In this document: piece by piece, positions 44,176 through 56,579 of the stretch
Layout of the letters: every line of letters begins with the position of its first letter
How positions within the stretch are numbered: the first letter of the stretch is position 1
Made by a program: the position numbers and the translations under genes
Source of the DNA: Artemisia argyi
Taxonomy: Eukaryota; Streptophyta; Magnoliopsida; Asterales; Asteraceae
DNA: 64,000 nt
NCBI GenBank assembly: GCA_030686995.1
Contig: CM060686.1
Span: 72,086,819 to 72,150,818 of the forward strand
Direction of reading: 5' to 3'
The notes under the pieces: generated by a model
Seen by the model: only the letters and a program-made list of their open reading frames with translations
Databases searched by the model: none
Told to the model about the DNA's origin: nothing

Positions 44176-47100
44176 TATTGTGTAATGTTTGATGCCCTTG
44201 AACCTTTCAAGTTTGTTGGCTAAGACAATTGGTGATCCAACTGTTGATCCTCCACGTGCTCCTGCAGAGAAACTTGTTCCAGAAACTCAACTCACAGAGG
44301 ATCAGAAACTACATCGTGAAGCTGATGAGTATGCTATGGCCTACATACTTCAAGGTATACCTAATCCAATTTATCGAAGTGTCGATGCTCAGAAAACGGC
44401 TAAAGCTATGTGGGAACATGTTCATCTCCTAATGGAAGGAACTCAATTGAACAAAGATGATATGGAATCAAAACTCTATATGGAATACACTGACATCACA
44501 ATTGAACAAGGAGAGTCACTTGAATCCTACTATCATCATTTCACTAATGTGGTAAATGATTTAGAACGTCACAAAATCACAGTACCAAGGATAGCAGTGA
44601 ACTCCAAATTCGTTGGAAGTCTTGGTCCGGATTGGCATAAGTATGTGACATTCGTACGACAAACAAAAAATCTTCATGATGCACCATATGGTTTGTTGTA
44701 TGATTTTCTGAAACACCATGAACCTGAAGTGGAAAAGGATCGAGCTCTTCGAGGAGGATACTCACCATCACCAACACCAAATTCATTGGCACTCGTAGCT
44801 CAATCTAACTATGCTCCACCAATGTCAAATCATGCACATGTTCAAGAGCAAAACTACTTCAGTTATCCACAATCTTCTATGGTCTCCTATGATTCATCTC
44901 CACAGAATACTTCAACTCAACTTGTTCCATACAACAACAATGATGCTGTGTATTACTCAAACTCACATGAAGATGACGATGAGGAGTTTAACACGTTGAA
45001 TCAGGGACTTGCTCTCATTGCTCGTGCTTTTAGCAAATTCTCCAACAAAACAAACAACCGTCAACGTTCATCTTCGAACACAAGGAATCAAGCTGTTGTA
45101 CATGATGGAAGAGTTGAAATACATAATCGAAACTATGGTCGATCAGGTTCAGGGAGTTCATCAGGAAATTTTGGGAATGGTCAGAGGTATAACAACAGAG
45201 GAAATGGTCAGAGGTTTAACAACAATGGAGGGTTCAGGAACAACTCAGGTGCTTCTTAGCAAAGGTCTGAACCAGTTGAAACTAGGAACTCCAACTCTGG
45301 GAATGCAGTATGGTGTTATAATTGCAATGAACAAGGTCATATTGCTACAGCATGTCCTAAGCCGAGAACTCGGGGTAGTAAGTTTCACAAGCAGGCATTA
45401 CTTATGGCTCTTCAAGATGAAAAGGATGGAAATGTCACTGAGCAAGAGAACAATTTCATGGCAAATGCTAACAATGATGATGACATGGAAGATCTCGAAG
45501 CTAATGCAGTTGTGATGCTTATGGCCAACATGCAGGAACTTCAGTTTAATGATTCAGGTCCTGTGTATGACACAGATGGCTTGTCTCAGGTAAATGATCC
45601 TAATGCATGCCTTATACATGAAATTGCTTCACCCTCTGCTTCTGAATCAGATACGGCGCAAGTTGTTCCATCTGACTCATATTCATCTTCTCAGGCAGAT
45701 GAACAAATAAGCACAGTTGTCATATTTGATGATGACACAGTTGTTTCATTTGATGATCTCATTGAGAATGATAAACATGATCAGGAAGAACAACATGAAC
45801 CATCGTTTGATCCATACCCCGACCTAATATTGTTGTCCCAACAACTGAACGCTCAACAATTGCAAATCATCAAATGCAACGAGAAAAATAAAGCCTTAAA
45901 AGAAACAAATGCGTCACTTGCAAGAGATATTAAGTGTTATAAAACACAACTTTCAAATCAAGAAGATAAGATTAAACATTCAAAAAGTTTTGAAAAAGCT
46001 TTTCACGATTCTTACAATAAAGAACAAGATCTTCAACATAAAATGCAAGATTTAATAGAGTCTAACGGAAAGTTGGTTTCAAAACTCGAAAGTGAAAAGT
46101 GTGAACTTCAAATACAAGTTGAACAACTTCAAAAAGAGCTTTCAAAAACACAAACAGAGTTGTTAATTTGCAAAAAGGACTTTTGTGAACATAAAATATG
46201 AAAAAGGAAGTACATCGATAGCATACTCCTTGAGAATGTTGATCTTGAAAAACAACTCAAAGAATTTCGTAATATTGTTTACAAAACCGGGGGCTCTGTC
46301 ACAACAATTCAGAAATATACTTTAAAACCGAGACCCGATAAAGGATTTGCACTTGGGGGACTACAAATCAATGTTTCTTTACAAAGCGTTCAAAGTGAAT
46401 CCTAAAATTTACAGTATGGATTATATGCTTAACGATACAATTGTGCGCATTGTTGTTCATGATACTAGGGAAGAGGAAGAACTTGAGGAAGAGAGTCGAT
46501 CAAAAATGAGTCAAGTCGAATACTGTAAACCATATGATTACTCAAAAGCTCCTCATATTTCTAAATCTTTTGTTACTCAAAAAGAAATACCTGAGCAATC
46601 TTGGTATGTCACTGAGTCATACGTTTGATCATCTAATGCGGCTCCTGTTCAAACTGTGGCACAAATTAACGGTCCTTTACCATCTTCTGGTGAAGTAACA
46701 CCTTTACCAAAAAGTTGTCGTGTCTTAAATTATTTCAAAACATTTATGGAAGACATCGAAATTTTGGAGGAAACAATTGAACGTAATTCAGAAATAAAAA
46801 TTGAAACTTTTCAATCTGCTTACGAGCGAGAAAAGAGAGATATTTTTCAAAAACAAATGTTGCCAATTGTTAAACACCTCCGTCTTTGTGCTACACGTTG
46901 GGAACACGAACTTCAGAAAGAAGTCAAAACTATGATAAATGTTTTCAATTCTAATGAAAATACAATTTTTGTTCAAAAGCAAAGAAATAAATGTTTAAAA
47001 GATGATGTTGATCGACTCTTGGAACAAGTTCTCAATGCTGATATTTTTTCTGTTATCATGAATGATCTCTATAAATCTGGTACTTCTATGCTTAAGAATG

Positions 47101-48272
47101 ATTATTGTGTTGATAATAATCTGTTGAATGAGTAAATTGAGAAACTTAAACATGAAAACGAAATGTTGAGAATGAACAATGATGATGTGTGCAAACAATT
47201 TTCAAATGAAAGTTTTCAACTCAAAAAATAGCTTGATTGGTGTCAAGCTCAAAGTATTGCCATGGAATTGCAACTTCAAAGTCACAAGATTTCAAACTTG
47301 TGTCAGCTTTGCAAAAACCTTGAGTCTTTCAAAAGTCTGTGTCTCAAATACGAGAAGGAAATTGAATACTTGAAAAATGAAAACACCGAATGGCAACAAA
47401 ACAGCGTTGATTTCAAATATATCAGAGGTTTACTTGAGTCTGATAATCAGGATAAGAAACACATCATCATTGAATTGAAAGAGAAAATTAAGCTACTTCA
47501 AAAAGGAAAGTTTGTTGACACCACAGTGATAGCACCAGGATTGTATGAATTAGACAAAACTGATAAGGATAATTATATTCAAACCACTAATGATGACCCT
47601 TCGACTTCCACAGGACTAGTATCCACTAAGAGCGTTAGCAGACCCAAACGAAAAAGTAACAAGAAGAATAGGTTCTGGCAACGTAAGAGAGGATCACTAG
47701 AAGCTCAAGAAGTAGAAGATCAACTTAGGAATTTGAATAAAAATCATGTTGCATCAGATTTAGATTCTAATCTAGAAAATTGTAATCAAGATCTAAATGT
47801 AACGAATGATGTACCTTTGAATGTTTTGAATATTAATGCATCTTGTGTGTTTTGTTGTAAAAACGTATCATCTGGTGATCATACAAAATGTGTAGCTAAT
47901 TCTCTCCTTAATCGTCATAAGAAACGTAGGACAGGCATTCCTGTTAGGCCCACTACTGCCTCTAAGTCGATATTAGGAAAACCGCCATCTACGGTTTCTA
48001 ATGATGTTGAAGTTACCCCCATCATTCAAGAGAACAAATCTAGGAACAAGCCCATCACTAGTGAATTCAACACTAAGAAAGCAAAAACTAGTTGGAATTG
48101 GCAACGTTGGTTACAACACAAACCAGACATTAAATGGATTCCTAAATTGTTGAATACATGTGTTTCTAACCAACAGGAACCCGCACTTTCTTTGGGTTCC
48201 ACCCTTACTTCTGTTCCATCCTCGTCGTCTTCTTGTGATACAGGTGGTACAGATTATTCTCTGGATTGTTGA
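44176..48272 (+). pseudogene. gag: Gag of element H with long coiled-coil extension, degraded
   Basis: The recognisable frame starts near 44189 without a proper ATG because the N-terminus is missing. Copia gag (UBN2-like) signatures: YILQGIPNPIYRSVDAQKTA, KAMWEHVHLLMEG, ESLESYYHHF. A glycine/asparagine-rich stretch precedes the zinc knuckle CYNCNEQGHIATAC (45314-45355, CX2CX4HX4C). A 900-codon extension follows, rich in K, E and Q and predicted coiled coil, with a late CVFCCKNV...DHTKC motif. Breaks: TAG 45257, TGA 46199, a frameshift near 46320-46380, TGA 46626, TAA 47133 and TAG 47229, then a frame change into pol before 48271. Such extensions are known in copia elements of Asteraceae; the role may be particle assembly or trafficking (inference). 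Confidence 0.82.
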
Positions 48273-51200
48273 TAGCGGATGCACCCGACATATGATAGGC
48301 AATCTCAAACTGTTAATCAACTTTGTTTCAAAGTTCATCGGTACTATCAGATTCGGGAATGATCATTACGCTTTAATCATGGGATATGGTGACTATGTCA
48401 GTGGGAACATCGAAATCAGTCGTGTTTATTATGTGGAAGGACTAGGTCACAACCTCTTTTCAGTCGGTCAATTCTGTGACGGAGATCTAGAAGTAGCATT
48501 TCGGGAGAAAACTTGTTTTGTTCATGATTTACAAGGAAATGATCTAATGTCTGGCTCACGTGGGTCGAATCTTTATACAATATCAATGTCAGATATGATT
48601 TCTTCATCTCCGATATGTCTTCTCTCCAAAGCAGAATCAACTAAATCTTGGTTATGGCGTAAACGTCTTTCGCACTTGAATTTCAAAACTATGACTGACC
48701 TGGCTCGTCATAAACTTGTTGATGGTTTTCCAAGATTCCGGTTTACCAAAGATCACTTATGTTCTGCCTGTGAACAAGGAAAAAGTACTCGAGCACATTT
48801 TCCTTCAAAACCTGAGCATAGTACGAATCATGTTTTACAACTGCTTCATATGGATTTGTGTGGTCCGATGCGTGTTCAAAGTATCAACGGTAAACGCTAC
48901 ATACTTGTAATTGTGGATGACTACTCCAGATGGACTTGGGTCTATTTTCTACGAAGCAAAGATAAAGCTCCTTCAATGATCATCACCTTTCTCACTAAAA
49001 TTCAAGTTTAGTTACGCAACACGGTCCGAATGGTCAGAACTGACAATGGTACAGAATTTAAGAATCAGACACTTAGGTCATATTATGAGAAAGTGGGAAT
49101 TGAACATCAAACATCTATTCCTAGAAGTCCAGAACAGAATGGAGTTGTTGAAAGACGCAACATGACGTTAGTGGAAGCTGCTAGAACCATGTTGATTAAT
49201 GCTCAATTACCAGATTACTTATGGGCGGAAGCTGGTTCAACCGCATGTTATACCCAAAACCGTTGCATGATCACAAAACGACATCGCAAAACACCTTATC
49301 AAATTGTTCACAAAAGGAAACCAAACATCAATTACTTTCATGTATTTGGAGCACTCTGTTATCCGAAAAATGATCATGATGATTTAGGTAAACTTAAAGC
49401 AAAGGCTGACATCGAAGTGTTCGTTGGATATTGTGAAAATTCCAAAGGCTTTCGGATATGGAATCGTCGAACAAGGGAAATTCAAGAAACTATTCATGCT
49501 AATTTTGATGAACTCGCGCAAATGGCTTCTGAGCAAAACAGCTTAGGACCCGAATTCAACCGTCTTAACTTTCCGGACTCTTCGGCTGAACCATTGCCTC
49601 TCAACCGCAATGAATTGGAAACCTTGTTTGCTCCACTATTTGATGATACAATTGCATACCGGTCTACTGAGGTCTCACCTAATTCCGCTGCACAACCTGA
49701 TAATAATCAAGTACCTGACTCACCTCAACAAACAACAACAACTGTTGAGAAAGACGGTCCTCCAATTGCATCTCCATTTACAGTTGAACAAACTGCTTCC
49801 AACTCCCGGCAATCAGCTGAAGATCCTACACCACAATCAGTTCCACAACCCGCAGAGTACGATCCTAATGCATTCATTAACCCGTTTGCCCCAGCTCCAC
49901 CATTTCCCGAAGTAGCGGAGTCGTCAACACGCAATTTGGATCCTGCTAACATGCGAGATACCTATCAACTTCACCCTTCGACACACAAATGGACTCGAGA
50001 TCATCCCCTCGTTCATATTATTGGCCATCCAGATGCACCTGTAATGACAAGACAACGACTTCACACAGATGGTGAAACTTGCATCTATACACTCACAGTT
50101 AGTATGGAAGAACCCAAAAACATCAAAGAAACAATGACTTATGATAACTGGATTGAATCTATGCAAGAGAAATTTCAGCAATTCATTAGATTGGAAGTCT
50201 GGGAATTAGTTGAAAGACCTGACGGAATCTTTGTCATCGGGTTAAAATGGATCTGGAAACATAAACTTGATGCAGAAGGAATTGTCATTCGTAACAAATC
50301 ACGCCTGGTAGCAAAAGGATACTCTCAATTAGAAGGACTTGATTTTTCTGAATCCTTTGCTCCAGTGGCTAGACATGAAGCTGTTCGGATCTTTCTGGCT
50401 TTTGCAGCACATCGGAACATGGTAGTTTTTCAAATGGATGTGAAAACAGCATTTCTTAATGGTGAACTCCGTGAAGAAGTGTACGTAAGCCAACCAGACG
50501 GCTTCGTTGATCCTGAGCGTCCCAATCACGTTTACCGACTCAAAAAGGCACTCTACGGACTTAAGCAAGCCCCCAGGGCGTGATATGACAAATTATCTGC
50601 ATTCTTACTGGCCAATAAATTTTCCAAAGGTTTGGTGGATCCAACATTATTTACAAAAACATACGGGGTGGACTTACTTATTGTTCAAATATATGTCGAT
50701 GACATTATTTTTGCTTCAACAAAAAGAAGTCATTCAAATAAGTTTGCAAAATTAATGAAAGATAATTTTGAAATGTCCATGATGGGTGAACTTTCGTTCT
50801 TTCTAGGACTACAAGTTCATCAATCACCCCGTGGAATCTTTATAAACCAGTCCAAATATGCTTTAGAAATTTTAAAGAAACATGGAATGATGAGTTGTGA
50901 TACTTATAATACACCAATGAGCAATACCACAAAACTAGATGCTGACTTACATGGGACACCGGTTGACCCTACCAAATACCGTAGTATTATTGGGTCACTC
51001 ATGTATCTCACAGCTGGTAGACCTGATATTGTATTTGCTGTCTACATGTGCTCTCGCTATCAGTCCAAACCAACTGAAAGACACCTCAGTGAGGCTAAAA
51101 GAATCCTTCGATACATAAAAGGAACCATTAACTTGGGAATCTGGTATCCGAAGGATTCTGGTTTCGAACTAATTGCTTTTTCAGACGCTGATCATGCAGG

Positions 51201-51666
51201 ATGTTTAGACACACGTAAAAGCACATCTGGTGGATTACATTTTCTCGGAGATAAACTTGTGTCATGGCAATCTAAGAAGCATGACTGCACATCACTATCG
51301 TCTACAGAATCTGAATACGTAGCTATGTCTGCTTGTTGTGCTCAAGTCATTTGGATGAGATCACAACTTAAGGACTATGGCTACCTATTCAATAAGATTC
51401 CGATCTACTGTGATTCAAAAAGTGCCATTGCCATTTCCTGCAACACCGCTCATCATTGCAAATCCAAACACATCGATCTCCGATATCATTTCATCAAGGA
51501 GCATGTCGAAAAGGGTACCGTTGAACTTTATTTTGTTGGAACTGAGTACCAATTGGCGGACTTACTTACCAAAGCCTTAGCACCATCAAGGTTTGCTAGT
51601 CTAGTTCACCAACTTGGTATGCGATGTTTGACTCCAGAAGATCTGGAAAAGTTTTTAAAACATTAA
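48250..51666 (+). pseudogene. pol: Pol of element H (PR-IN-RT-RH), two nonsense mutations
   Basis: Single frame with all copia domains in order. Protease WIVDSGCTRHM (DSG codons from 48271). Integrase zinc region (LSHLNF ... CSACEQGK) and triad D (48853), D (49042), E (49150) with D-35-E spacing. Reverse transcriptase [13 protein letters not shown] and YVDD (50692-50703). RNase H SDADHAGC, SSTESEY and ADLLTKAL. It ends LEKFLKH, TAA. Breaks: TAG at 49009-49011, just before the second integrase aspartate, and TGA at 50581-50583, where relatives have tryptophan in LKQAPRAW. No frameshift over 3.4 kb, so it was functional until recently. Confidence 0.92.
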
Positions 51667-52815
51667 TGATCATCATACATCAAAACTATCTTTGTAAATA
51701 TTTTTCCAAATACAAAAATATAAAACCAACAAAAACACAAAAAGATTTTATCTTATTCTTTAAAAAAAAATGCAAGTATACACCAATCTTTTCAACACTA
51801 TTTTTTATAAAATGTCTTCAAATATTATCTAAAACAAGTGTTGAGGGGGAGGAAAAGTATTTTAAAATTTCTCAAAATATATTACTCTATACTTGCATTT
51901 TACCAATAATATTGTGTTTTATCAAATATAATGCTTTAAAGATTTTTCGGGTTACTCTCCTTGACAATAGAAACAAATTCGTTAAAATCAAAAGGACTTC
52001 GGTCTAAGGTCTAGGGGGAGTTAATTCATCCAAAGTTGTTCTTTGTTAATACTTAATGGAGTTAGGTTTAAATATGTGTTACTTGGGCATTAAGTTTGAA
52101 AGATATGTGAGGTTAAGGGACTACATTTGACAATATGTGAAACTCATTTTTAAACTAAGTCAAAACAGTTGACCCACCCCTCATTTACTTTCACCAAAAC
52201 ATTTAATATCTTCACCAAACTAATCAAACGGCCCTCAATCAATCTGTTAATCCAATCATTGTTCGTCAAATCTGTAAGTGCCATAATGTTTTGATCATGT
52301 TTATAAACATTGGTTTTTAATTTCATCAAAATCCAACGGTTAAAACTTTCTAAATCTATCATTTTCGATTTGAGCTTTTGCGTAAAATCAAAGAATGAGA
52401 CTAAGGTTGTTAGGATGTGTTTTGATTAGTGGGATGTGTTCATATGTTGATGAATTACATGTAGTATGCTCTAATCTAACCCAGAAACATCAATTGATTG
52501 ATATTCTTTATTAGGGTTCATACGTTGATTTAGGGGATTATGATTTAGGATGTTTAGATCCTAAATGTTGATGGGGATAGTGTTTGTATGTGTTTAGGAA
52601 CTCTACTTAGTGGTTTAATTGCATCAGAAACATCACATGGATCTTGATTCTTTGATTTAGGGTTCATATACACTAGCAGTTTTGATCATAAGTTTCTGTG
52701 GTTAATTATTGATATAAATTGGTCATTAAGTTCCTAAGTATATATATTACACTCACCTTTGTCCAAAATCCACCCAGAAATATGTTTGCATATCATAGTG
52801 ATTTGTGGTTCATAC
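51667..52815 (+). other. Element H non-coding region after pol
   Basis: AT-rich. Two polypurine motifs, TTGAGGGGGAGG (51841) and CTAGGGGGAGTT (52011). No gene supported. Confidence 0.65.
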
Positions 52816-52819
52816 GTTC

Positions 52820-53345
52820 CTACGCGTTAGTTTGGATAAATGGCTTGTTTACGCGTAAAGTTGTGATATTTTGGTGTTTTGGAATGAGTTTTAAGTAGTT
52901 ATTGATCAGTGGTTGTTTTTTACACTTTCAGGAATCAAAAGACTCTATTTTCAAAGGTGATTTTCACAAAAAGGACGATTCTACGCAAAAGTTTATCATC
53001 CTACGCGTAAGATTCGACTGTTTTGAAAAAACCTGTCTTGGATAAGACAGTGTTTTACGCATAAGATTATCTTACGCATAAGTTATTTCTTACGCATAAG
53101 TCAAAACTTACGCATAAGTCAAAACTTACGCATAAGTTATATCTTATGCATAAGGTTCAGTCCTTAGCATAAGCTCTAATCTTACGCATAAGATTTAATC
53201 TTACGCGTAAAATTAAGCCTACGCAAAAGATTGAACTTACGCGTAACATATAAAGTTATGCGTAGACTTTGCACTTACGCCTAATATTATTTCTTACGCA
53301 TAAGAAATGTTATGCGTAGGTTTCCAATCTTACGCGTAACATTGC
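52820..53345 (+). repeat. Array of CTTACGCATAAG palindromes
   Basis: About 17 copies or close variants (CTTACGCGTAAG, TTATGCGTAG) lie between 52990 and 53345 at 15-24 bp spacing, with sparser copies from 52822. Spacers are AT-rich and not repeated. The array sits 240 bp upstream of the extra ORF. Confidence 0.85.
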
Positions 53346-53583
53346 CTAATTCATGAAAATTTGTCTAAGTGTTGTAAAATTTCATAAGTGTAAACTATTG
53401 TACTTATAAACACTTGTTGTAACTTGATTGTTATGTGTTTCTACTAAGATTTAACATCTCAAATACAAGATTTTAAACACAAAACACCCACTGATCAATC
53501 CAATTATGTGTGATCCTGAAATTGAATATATAAGCTAACATGAATGTCTCATCTATGTTTGTGTTTGTGTATGATCAATTCAG

Positions 53584-56579
53584 ATGGCTCAACATGATAA
53601 CATTCCATATGGACCAGAACCTGAACCTAAACGCGCATGGGAAGACACATTTCCCGAGAACTACTCCAGAAAGATAGGAAAGAACAACCTAAGAGTCAAC
53701 TTCAACAAAATTACATGCAATGAGTCCTCATGCATTGTAGCTGTAGATGCTCTCCTCTATCACCCGTACAAAATCCTACTCACTAAGTCTGCATCAGTAG
53801 CCTGCTTCTACATACACCAATTCTGGCACACACTTCACCTAGACCTTGGAGAAGAATTCTTTACATGCATGCTTCACATGAGACAAGTCACTGTGGACAA
53901 AGATCTTCTTCGTAGTGTTCTAGGACTATCCGAACTTGGTCCAGATGAAGAATACGACCCAGTTCCCAATGAGGAAGAGTTGATAGAATGGCTAAGGGAT
54001 ATTGGGTATGATGAGTCTGAAGGGGTGGTGACTAAGCACTCTAAGGTCAACACCAGATTAGATGAAAGAATCCGTATGGAGGAAAGTAGGAAAACTGGGG
54101 AAGCAGCTAAACTTGCTGAAGAGAACAGGCTTCAGGAAGTCTTAAGGAAACAAAAAGAAGAAGAAGAAGCTAAACTTGCTGAAGTAACAAGGCTTCAAGA
54201 AATCTTAAAGAAACAACAGGAAGAAGCAGAAGCAAAGTTAGCTGAAGAATTAAGACTTAAGGCTGAAGCAGATAAGTTGGCTGAAGAGCAGAGACTCAAG
54301 GATGAAGCAGCCAAGGATAAACCCGAAACATCAAAAGGAGATGATAAGGACACAACAACCCACCTTGAATCCACACAATCATCACCTCCTGCATCTGAAT
54401 CCACACAATTATCACCTCTGCTGTTTCTAATTTGATTAAGAAAGCTTTTAGAAGAGTTCATGAGAAGAGGAAAAGCAAACTTGAAGATCAAGTTGAATCA
54501 CTAGCAAGTCAAGTTGCTGAATTGACAAAGCTAAACACAAATGTCAAAGAATTGCAAGAAAAGGTGGACACCTTCTTGGCCAAGGATGTACAAGAAGACA
54601 TGGTATCTACGGTGGCTGTACAAGTAAATCAGTACCTGGATCAACACTTAGTTCCTGAACTCAAAGATTTACTGGCACCAGTGAAAGGTGAACTCACCAA
54701 GATTGCTGAACAAGCTGTCAAGAAAGTGATCAGATCTACCTCATTCACTCTTCGAGCAGACAAAACAACTCTACCACAACAAGAGTTGACAATGGACGAA
54801 CTTGAATCCCAGCTCTTCGATAAATTAGCCAGCAAATTTACACTGTCACCGGAAGAAACTAAAGTCTGGGAAGCCTTAAGAGTCAAGATGTCCAAAGATT
54901 CATGCAGCACTGACGCCGACAAACTGAAACGTCAAAGAGATGATGAAGATAAGGATCCTAATTCTCAGGCAAAGAAACAAAAACAAGCCGAAGGACCTTC
55001 ATCACAACCCAAAGAACCGGTCATCCCTCCAACCACCACAACCTCTACCCAACAACCTAAGGCATCTGGTTCAGGTCCGAAAGCTCAAGACCACTTCGAA
55101 TACACCAGTGGAGACGAGATTCCTCAACCCGATGAAGTACCAGAACCTGCATCTACAAAGAAGAAAGAAAGGAAACGAAAACATCATCAAAATCCTGACA
55201 CTTCGTCTAAAAGTAAAGAGTCAAAGAAAAAGAAAGAAGTTCTCAACTGGCTGGACGAAGACAAAACTGCAGATTATTCATGGTTTGATAAGATGGTAAA
55301 TTCGCAACCACCACTTGCCGACAATCAAGAACCTCTCGATGGTCGAACAGTGGAATACGCTCAGTTGATTCAACAAAGATTCCACATGAAACAGATGAAC
55401 AAGAAAGAATTACGAAGAATCAAGAATGATGCGTTCAATCTTCTCAAGGATCGTTCTGCTAACTCTATCGAGCTTGAATACCATCTAGAAAATATTGCTC
55501 GAGCCATGTCAAGCAATATTGACTGGATAAACCCTGAATCTCGCGTCGATCCAGTCACAAGAAAGGCAGCACCTTACATCACCGACTGGTCAAAACCACT
55601 GCCTATGATTTGAAAACCGAAAGAACCAAAGATACCTTATGTCTACTTCTTCAACAAAGACCTGGAATTTCTTCAACACGGAAACACAGTTGAGAAAAGA
55701 TGCGCCACATCACTAACAATCATTCCAGCTACTCGTTACTTGAACAACGCCATTGAAGAAGAAGCTACAACGTTGTTCATTGACAAACTCGTGCCGTATG
55801 ATAGGAATGCACTTTACGGGATTCACCACTGGCCCGATAACCGTGCACAATTCTACCGTAGTAGCAGACTTAGTCAAACAATGGGAGAAGTCATGAGTGA
55901 GTTGAGGATCGTCTCCATCCAATTTATCTCTACCCTCACTCACTTTGGGTACTCGTTTCTCAGCAAAATCATACTCAAGAGAATTGATGAAAAAGAGTAT
56001 GAGATTTCCGAAGCTGACTTTCCACGATTGCTCATCAACGATATCGAAGACATGTATCTGCTCAAAGTCCAAGGAAAGCTGTGCAACCTTCCTAAGGAGA
56101 TGCAGCTTGCCTTGATCACAGCTCTACTCATCTTTATGAGACATATCATCATCAAAGAGCGAGTAGAAGATCTTCAATTGGGAGTGGAAAGCTATCAGAA
56201 AAAGCTTAATCTCACTAAGCCGAACCTTTACGATGTCCCCGACCTTAAACACCTAGCTCAATATACCTTGATCAAGCAGCCAGCCTTCGGATTCACCTAC
56301 CGCAGTGTCAAACGACGAAACTGCTTCATGGCTTACGATGAAATCCATAAGTTCTGCGACGAAACACTTAAGTTCATCAGAGATGGAATCAAAAGCCGAC
56401 TTGACGACATTGCACTTTACAAATCCGTAAGGTGGAATACCGATGAGGCCCGACAAGCTCGCAGATTTATCACAAGGATTGAGAACTGGTTAAAGAGAAG
56501 GGATCAGTTTAGGAGACTTGAAAGCTATGTGGGAGGCAGACCAGGATTTCCAGTGTTGACATTTCAGAGACCAGAATGA
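53584..56579 (+). pseudogene. Large extra ORF of element H
   Basis: ATG at 53584, directly after TTCAG, a good splice acceptor. The first 140 codons (ALLYHPYKILLTKSASVACF, IHQFWHTLHL) resemble a domain found in extra ORFs of Asteraceae copia elements. Then come an E/K/A-rich coiled coil, a change of frame near 54420-54435, a second heptad region, a strongly basic stretch (KKKERKRKHHQ, KSKESKKKKE; nuclear signal-like), and after a TGA at 55611-55613 a conserved C-terminal domain (ISEADFPRLLINDIEDMYLL, RVEDLQLGVESYQKKLNL, ESYVGGRPGF). No signal peptide or membrane segment, so it does not look like an envelope protein. About 995 codons if read through. Function unknown. Confidence 0.78.

Noticed and set aside
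52820..53345. CRISPR-like look of the CTTACGCATAAG array
   Set aside because: Plant retroelement context, 12-bp units with 5-12 bp spacers, no cas genes. It is a motif array, not a CRISPR locus.
53584..56579. Envelope-like gene in element H
   Set aside because: No signal peptide, membrane segment or furin-type site; coiled coil and basic nuclear-signal-like regions instead.
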